A stretch of DNA of 64,000 nucleotides from Siderastrea radians (lineage: Eukaryota > Cnidaria > Anthozoa > Scleractinia > Rhizangiidae): assembly GCA_964017195.1 (NCBI GenBank), contig OZ024890.1, positions 66,576,367 to 66,640,366 of the forward strand. Direction: 5' to 3'. Of the stretch, positions 43,280 through 56,091 are shown in pieces. Position numbers and translations under genes: made by a program. Under the pieces are notes generated by a model. The model did no database searches, had not been told where the DNA came from, and saw nothing but the letters and a program-made list of their open reading frames with translations. Numbering within the stretch: position 1 is the stretch's first letter; each line of letters begins with the position of its first letter.

Positions 43280-43374
43280 GTCATGTCAACCTATTTACTG
43301 TGCCGTGACTACTGGAGCTGCTGCCGAGCTGCTGCGATTTTCATTGGTCGAGACGAAAAAAGGCGGGAAAAGTG

Positions 43375-43600
43375 CTAATAATGAAAATCAATGCCTAATA
43401 ATGCAACAAGGTGACTAATAATAAAAAATAATTCCAAACAATAATAAACTGGTGCCTAATAATAAAACATTGTGCCTAATAATAAAACATTGTGCCTAAT
43501 AATAATAAACTGGTGCCTAATAATAAAACATTGTGCCTAATAATAATAAACTGGTGCCTAATAATAACACACTAGTGCCTAATAAGAATAAAACAATAAT
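43375..43600. repeat. Right subterminal GTGCCTAAT array of the integrase transposon
   Basis: About eight copies of GTGCCTAATAATAA in the orientation opposite to the left array. Together the two arrays extend the terminal inverted repeats to roughly 250-300 bp. They are likely transposase-binding sites, by analogy. Confidence 0.9.
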
Positions 43601-44915
43601 TTTGGCGGTAATGGCACCCCATAGCAACAGGTCAAAAATCAATTCCGCTCATATTCTTATGTTAGGTAGACCTTAATGTGAAACAAATTACTGCATAGTT
43701 CGTTTGGCTGAATATCGATTTATTTTCAAGAAAATCGATATTAACGGAATTCGCTCAAAATGCCGCATTTGAAGCTCAAAATTTAAAGCAAATCTCGACG
43801 CTTCGCGTGACAAAATGAAGCACTCCAGAGTAATAAAAATTAACCAGACTTGTAGAACGATGTTTAAATATATGTCAGAAGCAATTTCAGCAATTTCTGC
43901 TCATTTATTTACGAGCTCTAATTAAATTTATCCGACATACTTTTGACTAGATAAAAAGTATATCAAGTTTAACCCCTAAAAAAAGTATGTGGTACCGAAT
44001 ATTATTCGTCAAGAACCTGGATTTCAAGAGGAGAAGGGATGTTCTCTTGCCTCCTAAAAGGATTTTTTGGGGAAATTTATTGACGCGATGTTATAGAATT
44101 TTAAAGTTGGACAAAATGCGTCGATTCAAGCGATCAGAAAAGTCAGCCTAATTAACTCAGTGTACACATACACAAAGAACTTCACGTTTACCGCAGGTTT
44201 TGATCAGCAAACAACCAATTTTAACACAAAATCCTCTAACCTTCATGTTGCTGTATCACAGATGAGAGCTGTGGTCCTTGTTCATGATAAAATTCAAGCA
44301 AGCTGCAAGGAAACTTGACAGGATATCGCAACTTGCCATGCCGTTTCACCGAACATCCACCGTATTTGATGTGAGGATTCTCTTTTCCTAATTTCGTTGG
44401 AAAGCAGGCTTAAGGTGTTGTACATGAGATGTTTTTCCTTTGAAACTAGCTCTGAACTGAACAGCGAAAGAAGAAGTCGTTAATACAATAACATCTGTTA
44501 CGTGCATTGGGTGATGCTGCTAATTAATTTAGTCAGAACGAGTTTTAGTGAAATCGACTACTGCATGCATGTACCGCGGTAACGACACTTTGGGTGCATC
44601 CGGTGACTTTGGGGAATAAGGTTTAATTTTTTTCAAATAAGCTAATTCTGTCTTCCTACGTTTACTACTTTAATGACTGAGCGAAGATTCTCAGTAGATT
44701 GGGTTCGATGAGTGCTTTGAAGTCTGTGCAACTGAAAAAAACGCACCTTGGTTGCGTGACATATCCTAGACTGAGCTTTTACCTGATGAGCAGGGCAAAG
44801 GGGGTTTAAAAATATATTCTCTGTTAGTTTTCCAGGAAGTCGCACAGTTAATGAACGCTATATTATATACTATGGCTAGATTAAAATACAAAGTCAGGCA
44901 TAAAAATTTCCTGTT

Positions 44916-46469
44916 CGGTCTTAAAATTCTTTTCTCGTTTTGTTGGGGTGAGGGTGGGGAGGGGCTTGGGCTATAGGTTTCGGGGAAAGAAGTTTTAGAG
45001 AACACTGAATCGACTGATTGTATCGATTCCTGGCATTCAAAGACTTTCAAATAAGGCAGTGGTGATACGTTAAACCTCCTTTTTATTTTTACCTGGTTCT
45101 TGTTCGTATTTACGTGCTAGTGTACATTAAACGCACAAACACTTTACGGAGAATAGGCATTAATAAAAAATCAAAACTCGTACTGGTTCTCAGGGAATAA
45201 ATTTAATGATCTGCAAGATTGTTAAGAGCTTTGTCCTGTGGCAGAAAATACAACCCACTACGGGCTTAACTTGGATGACTTTTTATGAGTCTTGGGTTTT
45301 CCGCTTTCGATGCTCAACAGGCACCAACGAAAAACGACTCTGCTCGACTGACACTGTAGTGCGTGCAGTCTTTTTTTTAAAGCTTCCAACAGTGAAGAAA
45401 ACTACAAAACGGTTAACTGGGGATTTCAACGTTCCATTCAACACCGATCAACGCTGTTGAATTTTTAAAACAAATTTGGCCTTCCAGCTTAATGATGTTT
45501 CACAATTTTGCCGACTTTTCGTTTGTTCTCAGGTGTGCCACCCTGTGCAATGATGTTCTGTAATACTGATTCAACTTTTTCTATGTTCTCAGGTGTGATC
45601 AAAAGTATTGAATTCGTTTGCCCACCTTGTTCAACATCGCACAACAAAGTTGTGTTCAAGATTGCTGAATAATGTTGAAGGAGTTTGGCCGAGTCATAAA
45701 GTTTGCAAACGCCAAAAACGCAAAGAGCGTGAGCCAACAAAATAAGGGCGCAGCCGGGGTTGAAGGCTAAGAGAAGGGGGAAGTTTGAACCCTTAATCCC
45801 CCAACATGAAAAGCGGTTTCCCCTTAAGTAGGTTTCCAACCCCCCCCCCCCCCTCCGCTCCCCACCCTTTACCCCCATCCTCGCAAAAGTGGGTCGGTCG
45901 GTCGGTCGGTTGATCGGTTAAGCAAAAGGGAAAGATAATTCCAAGATAATAATTCCAAGCGAGCCGCAGCGACCCGCTATCACTCTTAAAGGTGTTCGAA
46001 GACCTTGATATGAGGGTGACTTACATGTCCAAGTCACCTCAAGATGCCTTTAAAGAATATTAAAACGTGCGAGGAAAGGGTGCAGGCACGGAGTAAGTAT
46101 TTCTACTCGGAGCCTTTTGGGTCTGTGAAATCAAGTTTTCAGAAAATCGAGAACCTGCAAATTCCTTTCCGATCCGCTTTTATAATTACTGAACAAAGCT
46201 TTATCACATACAGGTGGCTGGCTTGAATGTTGTGTGATGTTGTAAAGCAAAAGGTTTCACTTCTGCATAGTTGATACATTAATGGTGGGGTTAGGTGAGT
46301 TCTGAAACAACAGATGGAAAAGCTCCCCTTTATTTGAAAATGCCAAGAATCGTTTACTTATACTATTACTTTTACCCGGGCACTTACAATCAGTCGATTT
46401 AGTATTCTCTTGAACGTCTTCAAACACCTTTAGCCCAAACCCCGCCCCACCCTAAACAAAAAGAAAGAA
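44916..46469. other. Unique centre of the TTAA element, possible gene remnant
   Basis: No intact transposase was found. A minus-strand frame ending at 45489 (C-terminal part TPENIEKVESVLQNIIAQGG then TPENKRKVGKIVKHH) has protein-like composition, while its upstream half is low-complexity around a poly-C run. It may be a decayed gene or a captured fragment. It also holds a short (GGTC)n run near 45890-45910. Confidence 0.3.
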
Positions 46470-47813
46470 AACATTCTCAGACTGAAAAGGAGATTTTCAT
46501 GTCCAACTTTGTATTTTAATCCAGCCATAGTTCATTAACTGTGCTACCTCTTGGAAAACCAACAGAGAACATATTTTTAAATACCTTCGCCCTGCCCACC
46601 AGGAAAAAGCTCTAAGGTTAATGTCACGCAACCAACGCAAGTTTTTTTCAGTTTCACGCATTTTTAAGTGCTCATCTGAAACCAATCTACTGAGAACCTT
46701 CGCTCTGTCCTTAAATTAATAAACGTAGGATGACAAAAATAGCTTATTTGAAAAAACAATTTAACCTTATTCCCGAAAGTCACCCGATGCACCCAAAATT
46801 TCGTTACCGCGGTTATCATGCATGCAGTTGTCGATTTCACTAAAACTCGTTCTGACTAAATTAATTAGCGGCATCACCCAAAGCACGTAACAGATGTTTT
46901 TGTATTAACGACTTCTTCTTTCGCTGTTCAGTTCAGAGCTAGTTTCAAAGGAAAGGCATGTTTTGTACAACACCTTAAGCCTGTTTTCTAACGAAAATAG
47001 GAAAAGAGAATCCGCACATCAAAAACGGCGGATGTTCGGTGAAACGGCGGCATGGCAAGTTGCGATATCCTGTCAAGTTTCCTTGCAGCTTGCTTGAATT
47101 TTATCATGAACAAGGACCACAGCTCTCACCTGTGATACAGCAACATGAAGGTTAGAGGATTTTGTGTTAAAATTGGTTGTTTGCTGATCAAAACCTGCGG
47201 TAAGCGTGAAGTTGTTTGTGTATGTGTACACTGAGTTAATTAGGCTGACCTTTCTGATCGCTTGAATCGACGCATTTTGTCCAACTTTAAAATTCTATAA
47301 CATCGCGTCAATAAATTTCCCCAAAAAATCCTTTTAGGAGGCAAGAGAACATCCCTTCTCCTCTTGAAATCCAGATTCTTGACGAATAATATTCGGTACC
47401 ACATACTTTTTTTAGGGGTTAAAGTTGATATACTTTTTATCTTGTCAAAAGTATGTCGGATAAATTTAATTAGAGCTCGTAAATAAATGAGCAGAAATTG
47501 CTGAAATTGCTTTTGACATATATTTAAACATCGTTCTACAAGTCTGGTTAATTTTTATTGCTCTGGAATGCTTTATTTTGTCACGTGAAGCTTCCAGATC
47601 TGGCTTAAATTTTGAGCTTCAAAAGCGGTCTTTTGAGCGAATTCCGTTAATATCGATTTTCTTGAAAACAAATCGATATTCAGCCAAACGAACTATGCAG
47701 TGATTTGTTTCACATTAAGGTCTACCTAACATAAGAATATGAGCGGAATTGATTTTTGAGCTGTTGCCACAATATTTTGAAAATGTTTGATTTTTGCCAA
47801 CATTGGCTCTTAA

Positions 47814-50599
47814 ATAGTTACAGTTTGGGATTTCGTCCACAGACTCAGTAGTTAAAACTGCCTTACATAATATTTTTTTTAAATAATAGACTTTATTGCA
47901 AACAAAATACACACAATACAATACAGTGGAGTTAAAGTATTAGTAGTAAAACAATACCACAGGAAAGTTTTTCTCAGAATTTTGCATTCTTTAGCATTCA
48001 GCGTTTCTACAGTAACTGAACATATAAGGTGTCATAACACATAACGTGCCATAACGTGTCTCGCAATTGTTTGATGTAGTCCAACTAGCATACATGTTGT
48101 GCGAATATGCAGTAACTTGGATAACTAACAGGACAAGATATACAAAATGACAACAATTAAAAAAGAAAAGATAAGGGAAACTCTACTGCCCTCACCTTAG
48201 CAGCCAGCTCACTGTTTGGGAACATCCGTCATAACTGGTGCTTAAATCATCATTTATATACAAAGGTGTTACCAATACCAGATGTTGAAACGCTAAAGAA
48301 GTTAAAACACAACAAATTACTAACCAGTAAGGAGAAGGAAAAAAAACTGAAGAACTAAAGAAGGAAAGAAATGCATAAAAGACAAGACAGGACTATAAAG
48401 GGAAATTTGTTACCTTATGACGACAGAGCTACAGCCAGAGATTCTGGAAAAACGTGTTTTGAAGCGTCTTCTTCGAACTGAGGGGAGCAGGAAATGACAC
48501 TCCTTTTAAAGGGTTACTGTTTAAAAAATGAAGACACATATTAAATGGGTACACCTATGCCAAGAATGTTACGGTTGTTAACCACAACGAGCACGGTTCA
48601 CTTGGGAAAACAGGTCACAAATGAAAAAACTTAGAAGTTCCGGTGAAACTTGAAAACTTGGAACTTTTAAAACTTAAATTGAGTCTGTGGATAAAATCTT
48701 AAGGTGTGAACATTGAAGTGCAAGCTTAAGACCAGTGAATTTCTTGGGCCTTTTTGTTTGAAATTTGGCATTTTTAGTTTAAAAAAAAAACAGTTGGTTT
48801 TAGCGTTCAACTAGAGCGAAAAATTAATCTACTATATTCTGGATTTCATCAACAAACAAAGTTCCTCTTTAAACTGCTTTACAAAAACAAGTTCCGCTCT
48901 TTACCTTTTTTGTTCAATGGGCCCACTTCAGGCTTGCACTCACTCTCTAAAAAATTAGAACCACCTTGTACAGCAGGAAAACACCGTTCAACGAGAATTT
49001 CATCCTCAGACTCAAAAGTTAGAACCACCTTGGAAAGCTTAATAAACAGCACCACAAGAAAGTACTACTCGGCATGTTTTCGTTTGAAGTAACACACTTT
49101 AAAATTTCGCTCACAGGTCAGACTCAAACGTTATAGCCACTTTGTTTAACATAAATAAAAAAAATCACAATTTATAGCTTTCAATTTCTTTCAATAGCGC
49201 TAAATAGAATTCTTTTATTGAGACCAAGAATTTCATCCCTAGACTCAAACGTTGGAACCACTTTGTAAAGCAAAATAATCAGGTCCACTCAGTGAGAGGG
49301 AGCTGGATTAAGTTTTCATTAAAATGGTTATGCAGAATGTTATTTTCCCTTGCAGCCACATAAAAGGTAACCACTCGTACTTTGGCTGTCTTAAATTTTG
49401 AATGAAGGTCACCTTCTTTTATGCAGCTCAAAATACATAAGTCCGTCATTTTGACCCTTTCAATAATTTTGATTGTTTGCATAAAATAGCGAGATTCTGT
49501 AGTCTTTATTTTTTGATTAAATCGCCGTTGTTTCTTTTATTAAATTGTACTTTTACTTCACCCAGACGGTTGCTGCACTCCAGGATTTCACTGTATATCC
49601 ATGAAGACTGCAACAAGCAACAATTTCTTTTGCGATAAATTGAATTTTTAAATGGCTTGTCACATGTTTAAAAAACTGAGACTGGATTATTTTAAACTGC
49701 AATGATGATAAGCTTTTGAAGGCGGGAAATAATGGGCAGGTGAACATGCCTCTTTTTGCGTCCTGGTCGGCCACTAGCGCAATTAATAAACTTGTTCGGT
49801 TTGTTTTTGTAAACAGCAGTAAGAAATGTATATCGTGCCTTTCTAACATCGCCCTGCAGCAGTACTTGTACCTATGACCTCTATTTGTAAACACACGAAG
49901 TAGAGTTCCGTTGAAAGTTAAAAGCTTGGCAGCACGTTGTCTCCTTTTAATGGAACTTCCGTTGTTATGTTTAACTAAAACTTCCTTTACTGCTACAACG
50001 TTTCAATACAATTTTTTTTCTCTTCAGGATCAGCATTTATAATAAATTTTAATTCTTGTTTCTTGCCTCTTTCTCTCTCTAACATCAATAGCCGAGCTGT
50101 TGTTATTCGGGACAAAGTCCACATGAAAGCGTTGTTTTGAAGTTGATTTGTGGGTTGCCTTGATTTTCAGTGCCAATATAACTTAATGACAGTGAAATAA
50201 CCATAATTGCAGGTATAATGAGGTGCTCAAGGCAAAATTAATCATGTTGTTTCGGCTCAGACAGTGACGTCGACTATCTTGTTTACGGCATCGAAAACAA
50301 GAAATAAATGTACTTTTAGTTGCAGGAAAAAAATCGATGGCGATCACTGGGTGGAAAACAAGCCACTTAACATACCTTTCTCGTGGTTTACATTTTAGTG
50401 CTTTAAACCACAGAGGTAAGGTATTGCGTCTAGAACAATACTTTCGTGCACGTGCCCCTTTACAGGTGTAAACTGAGTTCCACAAGCAAGGTGGGGAGGT
50501 GGGAGAACCCTATAAATTAAACCATATCCGCATTAGTTTTCTAAGCCAAGAAAACCTTTCCAACCTACTGGCAAATTTAACATCGTAGTTGTGAAGTTT
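47814..50599. repeat. Degenerate repeat region right of the TTAA element
   Basis: Scattered copies of the TCCACAGACTCAAAAGTTAG-type unit seen at 36387-36547 occur at 47825-47970 (split by an AT-rich insertion), 48990-49060 and 49230-49290. No gene is supported. Open frames at 49553-49894 and 50183-50485 (minus) lack motifs. Confidence 0.5.
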
Positions 50600-53340
50600 A
50601 GGAAATTGACCAAATGAAGGAACCATCCTATCGTCATTGTATGCGGATGAAGATATATTTAACAATTTCACGAGAACTTTCATCAATGGTGATTGCTTTG
50701 CTTAGAGATAAATTTCTAAACACAACAATGTTTACGGGGTTTGCGTTTATCAGAGTGTTGCATGTCAGTGTCCTAGCTTTACTCCCAATTATACCTACCC
50801 ATGCTCTTTCACGCGTGATCTTATTAAAGTGCAATCTACTTGCTAATGACACACTTCATAATCTCACTGTTTTGCATGACATGTCTCCAAAACAAGTTTT
50901 GCTTGGTTTATCGGACGCGACAAATAACATATTACTGATTCGGATTTCCTGCGTTTCACAAGTGCAAAAGCTCTCTAAGCGTTGAGTCTTACTGCACCAT
51001 AGTTAATTCCACGGACCCATATGTTAAATATTGTTCCTCTTTTAATGTTCTCCGAACTTAAAATACAAAACATTTTGTGGCAACCTGACAGCGTCACTAT
51101 ACAATGACTATAGTCACTTGGAAATGTATTTAACGAGTTTCTGTTTCTCAAAAATATTTACGTTTCTGTGGTTTTCAGAGCGTAGCTTGTCGGCGTCTTT
51201 TACTGCCAATTATCCACTCATGCTCTTTCTCGGTTGAGTTAGTGGGTAATGGGCCTCGAATCAAGTAACCATGAAAACGAAACAACCGAACAAAGCAGCA
51301 ACTAGATTTACATTGGCTGTACTTCGCCAGATTTTTTGGAGCTTTACAAATATACCAAACTTTAAACGAGATGCAACTTTCTCTTGATCTGAGTGCGTAG
51401 ATATGATTATTAACAGTTACTGGTGAATAACTCTCTGATTTGTGCCGCAGAGGAATAAAAGTAGAAACAATTAGAAACTCACGATGTAAACAGTTCAAAG
51501 TCCTGTTATCAACAGTTGAAAGGAAGAACTAGAGTACTCAAACGCGAGCCAGTAAAATGTACTCTTTCTAAGGTTCCAGTGTCTTCATAAATATAAAAGG
51601 TATCATTAAATTGCATTGAAAACGTATAGACGAACTTTTAACGTAATGAGTTTACGGAATTTTACGCTGTAATTTTATACACAACTCCACAAGGACACGG
51701 GTGATGTTATCACTCACAATGGTTGTCTTGCAACAGAAAGAAACTTTTGTCGCTTAAGCTGGAAAAATGTCACCTTTTGGTAGAAAAGATGCGTATAGAG
51801 ACAAAAGCGTTTACTTATAGCAGACAAATAAACATACTTTTTTTGTAATAACAGGAACTTATTTTGCTAATGAAGGCTTCATTTTAAAGTTGAGTCGGAT
51901 GTGACGCTGCTGTTTGGTTTAATTCAAGAATGTTTTCAAATAATTGTTTCTATTCTGTTTATTGTTGTGAGGGTCATAAATTTCTTAATAACTAAACTAA
52001 ATATGGCATAACTGTAGGGAAATATTGGTTTTCTCTTTTGTTTCGCTAATGAACCCTCCGGGTGTAAATAAAACATGAAACTTTTCCTCTTAGTTCACCT
52101 CTCATTCGGCAGTTGCTTTTTTCAGTTGCTTCATTCGGCTTTTCAAATACACATTTTGAAGTAGAAGCAGCTGTTACCAACACAGTATTGTTAGATGGAC
52201 TATTCCATAATTCGATAGTTAGGGGAATCGACTGAAGACAGATCTGACATACTGAATGGATTTCCTGTGTTTCATGAATGTATTAGCTCTGGAATGGCAC
52301 TGAAATTATCGTACTTGTCAAGCTCAGAAAATTGACCCTATGAAAGAACCATCCTGTCTTCATTGTATGGGGATGAAGATATATTGACAAATTCAAAAAA
52401 ATATTTCATTAATGGTGCTTGTTTTGTTCAGATATGTATTTCTAAAGGCAACAATGTTTACGGTCAAAAAACATCCTTTCTTGGTTTATCCAATATTAAT
52501 AAAGACAAACAATATTCTGACTTGGTCTTCCTGCGTTTCAGAAATGCAACAGCTCTCTTAACCTTAAGTCTCATTCGGACCCACACGTTATTGTTCCGCT
52601 TTGATTGTTTTTTGAACATAATTACAAAACATTATGTGACCAACACAGCGTCACTGTAGTCAGTTGAAGTTGTAACAAAGCGTTGAACGAGATGCAACAC
52701 TCTCTTGATCCAAGTGTGTTGGAAAATAAAAGTGATTCAATTTGACACTGATTTCTGTGAAACACAGCAAAAAAAGTAGAAGCAGTTAGAAAATCACGTG
52801 ATAAGTAAACAGTTCAAAGTCCTGAAAGGAAGTACTAAAGTAAAATACTAGAGCCAGTAAAACCGGTACTCTTTGTAAGGTGTATCTTTTCATAATTACG
52901 AATAGAAGGTATCGTTGAATGTATTGAAAACGTATGCATAGACGAACGTATGGCGTTATTAGTTTACGGAATTTTATAGGCTTATTAAACAGGGACACGG
53001 ACATGTTTCTTTTTGCAATAACAGGAACTTATTTTTCTAATGAAGGCTTCATCTTAAACATGCTTAAAGTTGAGCGGATGCGCATGATGTTGGTGCTTGC
53101 TTTAACACTTAACACAAGAATGTTCTCAAATAATTGTCCCTGTTCTATTAATTGGTGACAGGAACATAAAATTTCACGATTAAATAAAATGCGGTTTAAT
53201 GGTAAGGAAAGTTGGTTGTCTCTTGTTTTGTTAATGGCCATCCGAATAATTGTCATTCCTGAAGCCGCCGCATGATGCAACACGAAAGAACCTATTACAA
53301 CCTCTCCGGGCAACGTCCTCCACGCATGAATGTTAGCAAT
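50600..53340. repeat. Diverged tandem duplication, units of ~1.2-1.7 kb
   Basis: Segments recur in the same order. GGAACCATCCTATCGTCATT near 50620 matches 52345. TAAACAGTTCAAAGTCCTG near 51486 matches 52806. GAACTTATTT...TGAAGGCTTCAT near 51855 matches 53027, and AAGAATGTT.TCAAATAATTG near 51926 matches 53115. The offsets shrink from about 1,720 to 1,170 bases, so one copy has deletions. A weaker third copy may begin near 53420. No gene is supported. Confidence 0.6.
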
Positions 53341-54259
53341 TCATCAGAGCAGTTTTCTGTTGCAAAAAAATGAATCGGCTTGGCTGAGTGACTCAATTTG
53401 TTCACACTTAAAAGTAGTAGAACATGTTTAATGTCGTAGAAATGTTTGTTAACTATTTGTTAGCACGGGACGATAATTCCAGTATCATTGTTCATCACAA
53501 CATAAAATCAGTAAACAATAAAACCCAGGAGTTTTTCGCCCTTTTTGGATTTGTCCGGCATCTACTGAAGACAAGCAATACGCTGATCGAACTCCCTGTG
53601 TTTCAGAAATGTAACAATTCTCGTTAGCATCAGTCTAATTTTACTGGCGCACATGTTGTTTTTGTCATTCATTGTTCTTTCAACCGTTGCTGAAAACGTA
53701 TGCTAAGTTCTTGTTGAGTTGTTTACATTAAAGTAGTAACAGGTGTTTACCAGCGCACCCAAATGTTATACCATTGTCGTTACCCATATAAATTGGTAGT
53801 GAAGTCGAGCTGCGTCAATTCCTTCATACTAAATTTTGTTTGTTTTTCTTTTTCTAATAAGAAGGTCATTAAGAATTGTTCACCGAGGTTGCGGTATATC
53901 CACCTCTGTTTACCGACAACTGAGGGAAATAATCGGTTTTATTGTATATCAAACAAGTGATTAACCAACCCTGAAAAGATATTTTTCTGATAAACGGGCA
54001 AACTCTCGCGCGAAGCAAAACCACTGCTTTGCTCGACTAACAAAAATATCACAATGCACAGAAAGTTACAGCTTCGGAGCCAATATCACAGACATGCTGT
54101 CACCTCTGATAACGTATGCAACCAATAGTCTTTGACAAAGACAATCAGACCAAAACACTGTCGTTATTTGCAACACACTCAAATCGGTGCAACTTTTAAA
54201 GAACAGAGTTTGTTTATTGCTTTTGGCTTAAAAGTTTCTTCAAACGAGTTGACATTGAG

Positions 54260-56000
54260 ATGAACTGGAAATGGTTTATCGGACTCAATCTTTCACTGCT
54301 TGTGCTAGTCGACAAGACGTCATCAATGGCGCCTTTGGAAGTGATCAATAAGACGAGCAACCAAGTGGCGGAAATGGTAGACAACTGTCTTAAATTTGAC
54401 TATCAAATTCACGACGCGTTAATTTCAACGAAACCACCATTCGACAATTATTTTAATATCTCCCGAGCCATTTTTCCCTCAGAGGACATATCTTCTAAAC
54501 TCATTAACATCTGGGTGCACTTCACAATCTCTTCAATTAACTTCACTGAAGTTGATCAACGACAGTATATTTGGAGCCGGTCATGTTTGTATGTAAGTGA
54601 TCGTTACTTAAGTCTCCGAGCCATGAGCATCTATTCCTTGGGTGCCATCTGGCCTGACAGAAGACAACAAGAACTGCACATTACCCTTGTAAAATTTTGT
54701 AACCCAAAGGAAACAGAGACTAAATTAGTCGAGTTCTTATCGACGGTAAGTATCTGTGATAGTTGTAATTTAACGTCTAATTGTATGACTTGTATGGTAC
54801 TACATCTAATACCTAATCAGGCAAACTGCAAGCAGCTACATTTGACTTGCACGCAGTGACTGATGAGAGAGCATCATTCGCACGACTATTAAGCCAAAAC
54901 TAGTACATAGTTTTTCCGGCATTTAGCTCGAAATAACTTGTTTTCAATAACTTACACAGTAATAAAATGAAAGAGGATTATGATTTTAAGCAACTTGAAT
55001 TGTGTTTTATGGCTCTATCAGTAGCTCACAAATTGTTGGAAATAAAAAGCAGCTTACTGCTAGTTAAGACCATAAACAAAACGTACGTGGCCAATGAATA
55101 CATCTCTTCTCATTAACTTTTTTTTTCTCTTTGCAGCTTGAGGATATCGCCATAAGCCCACAAAACTTTAATCCGTCCCTGAACAATGTCGAATGCGTTG
55201 TGGAAGAAGGTTCTAAAGATAAGTTTGAAAGTGTGAAAAAGGCATTTCCTCAAATGTGCTGGATATTTTGGCTTTTCTCTCTGATTGGAAGTTATTTTAT
55301 AAACATGATATGTATTCAGCTCTTCAATGAAACATACAATAATAACAGTGATGTCGTTGTAAAGGCAACACTATTTTTCTTAATTGTCGTGTTTTGCCTG
55401 GGAGTTATTTCTGCAATAACTGCCTTAAGTTACAGCGCACAAGGCAGCCAAGTTGTTTATCCTTTAGTTTACGTATTTTCTATTGTACTTGTATTTTTGC
55501 GCGGATTCATGTACTGCAGAATTAACCTCAAAACCGACGCTCTGGTCAACCCTAGAACACTGCAGAACATTTCTCCATATGCCGTGGATCCAGGTTGCTT
55601 CATAGTGGTTCATTACGTGTTGTGGATGATGATTGGTATGATCACTGAACCCTTCTGGGCTTTACCTGTGGTTACATCTTGTGCAGTAGTAATATTCCTA
55701 TTCTACGTTTCGGCTTTCTTCTACCTCTCTGCAGATAGACATTGGGATACAAGAGACAAAGTTAATTTGGCCGTGCTGGTCTTCGCTGTATTGTCAACGA
55801 TATCTGTGCAGTTTTCGTTTTTCTTAGTAGGTAGCCACTTCTTTAATGAAGGCCTTGTGTCAAGCATCATTCCCAGTGTGTTAGTTGTAATATTGAGCGT
55901 TTGGTGCAAATTTTTTAAAGATTATGATAATGCTGAACCTTCTGCGGCAAAACCGGAACATATGACTTCGGAAGATGAAACGATGTTACCGCGACGATAA
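54260..56000 (+). CDS. Orphan seven-helix membrane protein with N-terminal ectodomain (two exons, 450 aa)
   Basis: Exon 1 is 54260-54745 and exon 2 is 55137-56000. The 391-bp intron begins gtaagt and ends tctttgcag, phase 0. A signal peptide (residues 1-22, LNLSLLVLV core) leads into an ectodomain of about 165 residues with three N-glycosylation sequons (NKT, NIS, NFT) and four cysteines. Exon 2 adds about seven hydrophobic helices, starting at CWIFWLFSLIGSYFINMICI. Later ones include ATLFFLIVVFCLGVI, FIVVHYVLWMMIGMI and LVSSIIPSVLVVILSVW. A short acidic C-tail follows (SEDETMLPRR). The topology would fit a receptor or channel-like protein at the cell surface. I recognise no GPCR motif such as DRY or NPxxY and no known family. 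The start is chosen for the signal peptide. Confidence 0.8.
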
Positions 56001-56085
56001 AGACCTGACAGGGCCCATTTAAGCAAAGCAGGTTCAAGCTAGTCCTTTCTGAATCTTCGTCAACTTTGAATGGAGTTTTATAGTT

Positions 56086-56091
56086 AATAAA
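56086..56091 (+). terminator. Polyadenylation signal of the seven-helix gene
   Basis: AATAAA 86 bases after the stop codon, well placed for a short 3' UTR. Confidence 0.6.

Larger units (their letters stand above)
36581..43629. mobile_element. Complete 7,037-bp integrase transposon with 6-bp TSD
   Basis: The element runs 36587-43623, between GCAACA at 36581-36586 and GCAACA at 43624-43629. The terminal repeats share TATGGGGTGCCATTACCGCC and continue AAAATTATTGTTTT. The left end has three extra bases (TAC). The opposite arm of the host TTAA element has a single GCAACA at the same place (about 47758-47768, minus strand), an empty site that fixes both borders. Two genes lie inside: an integrase on the plus strand and a RING-HECT ligase on the minus strand, converging tail to tail. 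From memory, a DDE integrase with a 6-bp duplication in animals resembles the group catalogued as IS3EU. That assignment is not verified. Confidence 0.88.
36548..47813. mobile_element. TTAA-flanked transposon with ~1.3-kb inverted arms, interrupted by a second transposon
   Basis: The ends are TTAA (36548-36551) followed by GAGCGAATGTT, and at the right AACATTGGCTC followed by TTAA (47810-47813). The left arm (36552-36586 plus 43630 to about 44915) matches the right arm (about 46470-47809) in reverse complement at roughly nine bases in ten by eye, leaving a 1.55-kb unique centre. TTAA targets are used by piggyBac and Kolobok elements, but no such transposase is visible in the centre. Without the inner insertion the element is about 4.2 kb. 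Confidence 0.75.

Noticed and set aside
45489..45878. 129-codon minus-strand frame as an intact gene
   Set aside because: The N-terminal half is translated poly-C and low-complexity sequence. Only the last 50 codons look protein-like, so it is listed as a possible remnant only.
50614..50985. 123-codon plus-strand frame
   Set aside because: It falls in the diverged tandem duplication, and the equivalent segment near 52350 does not keep the frame.
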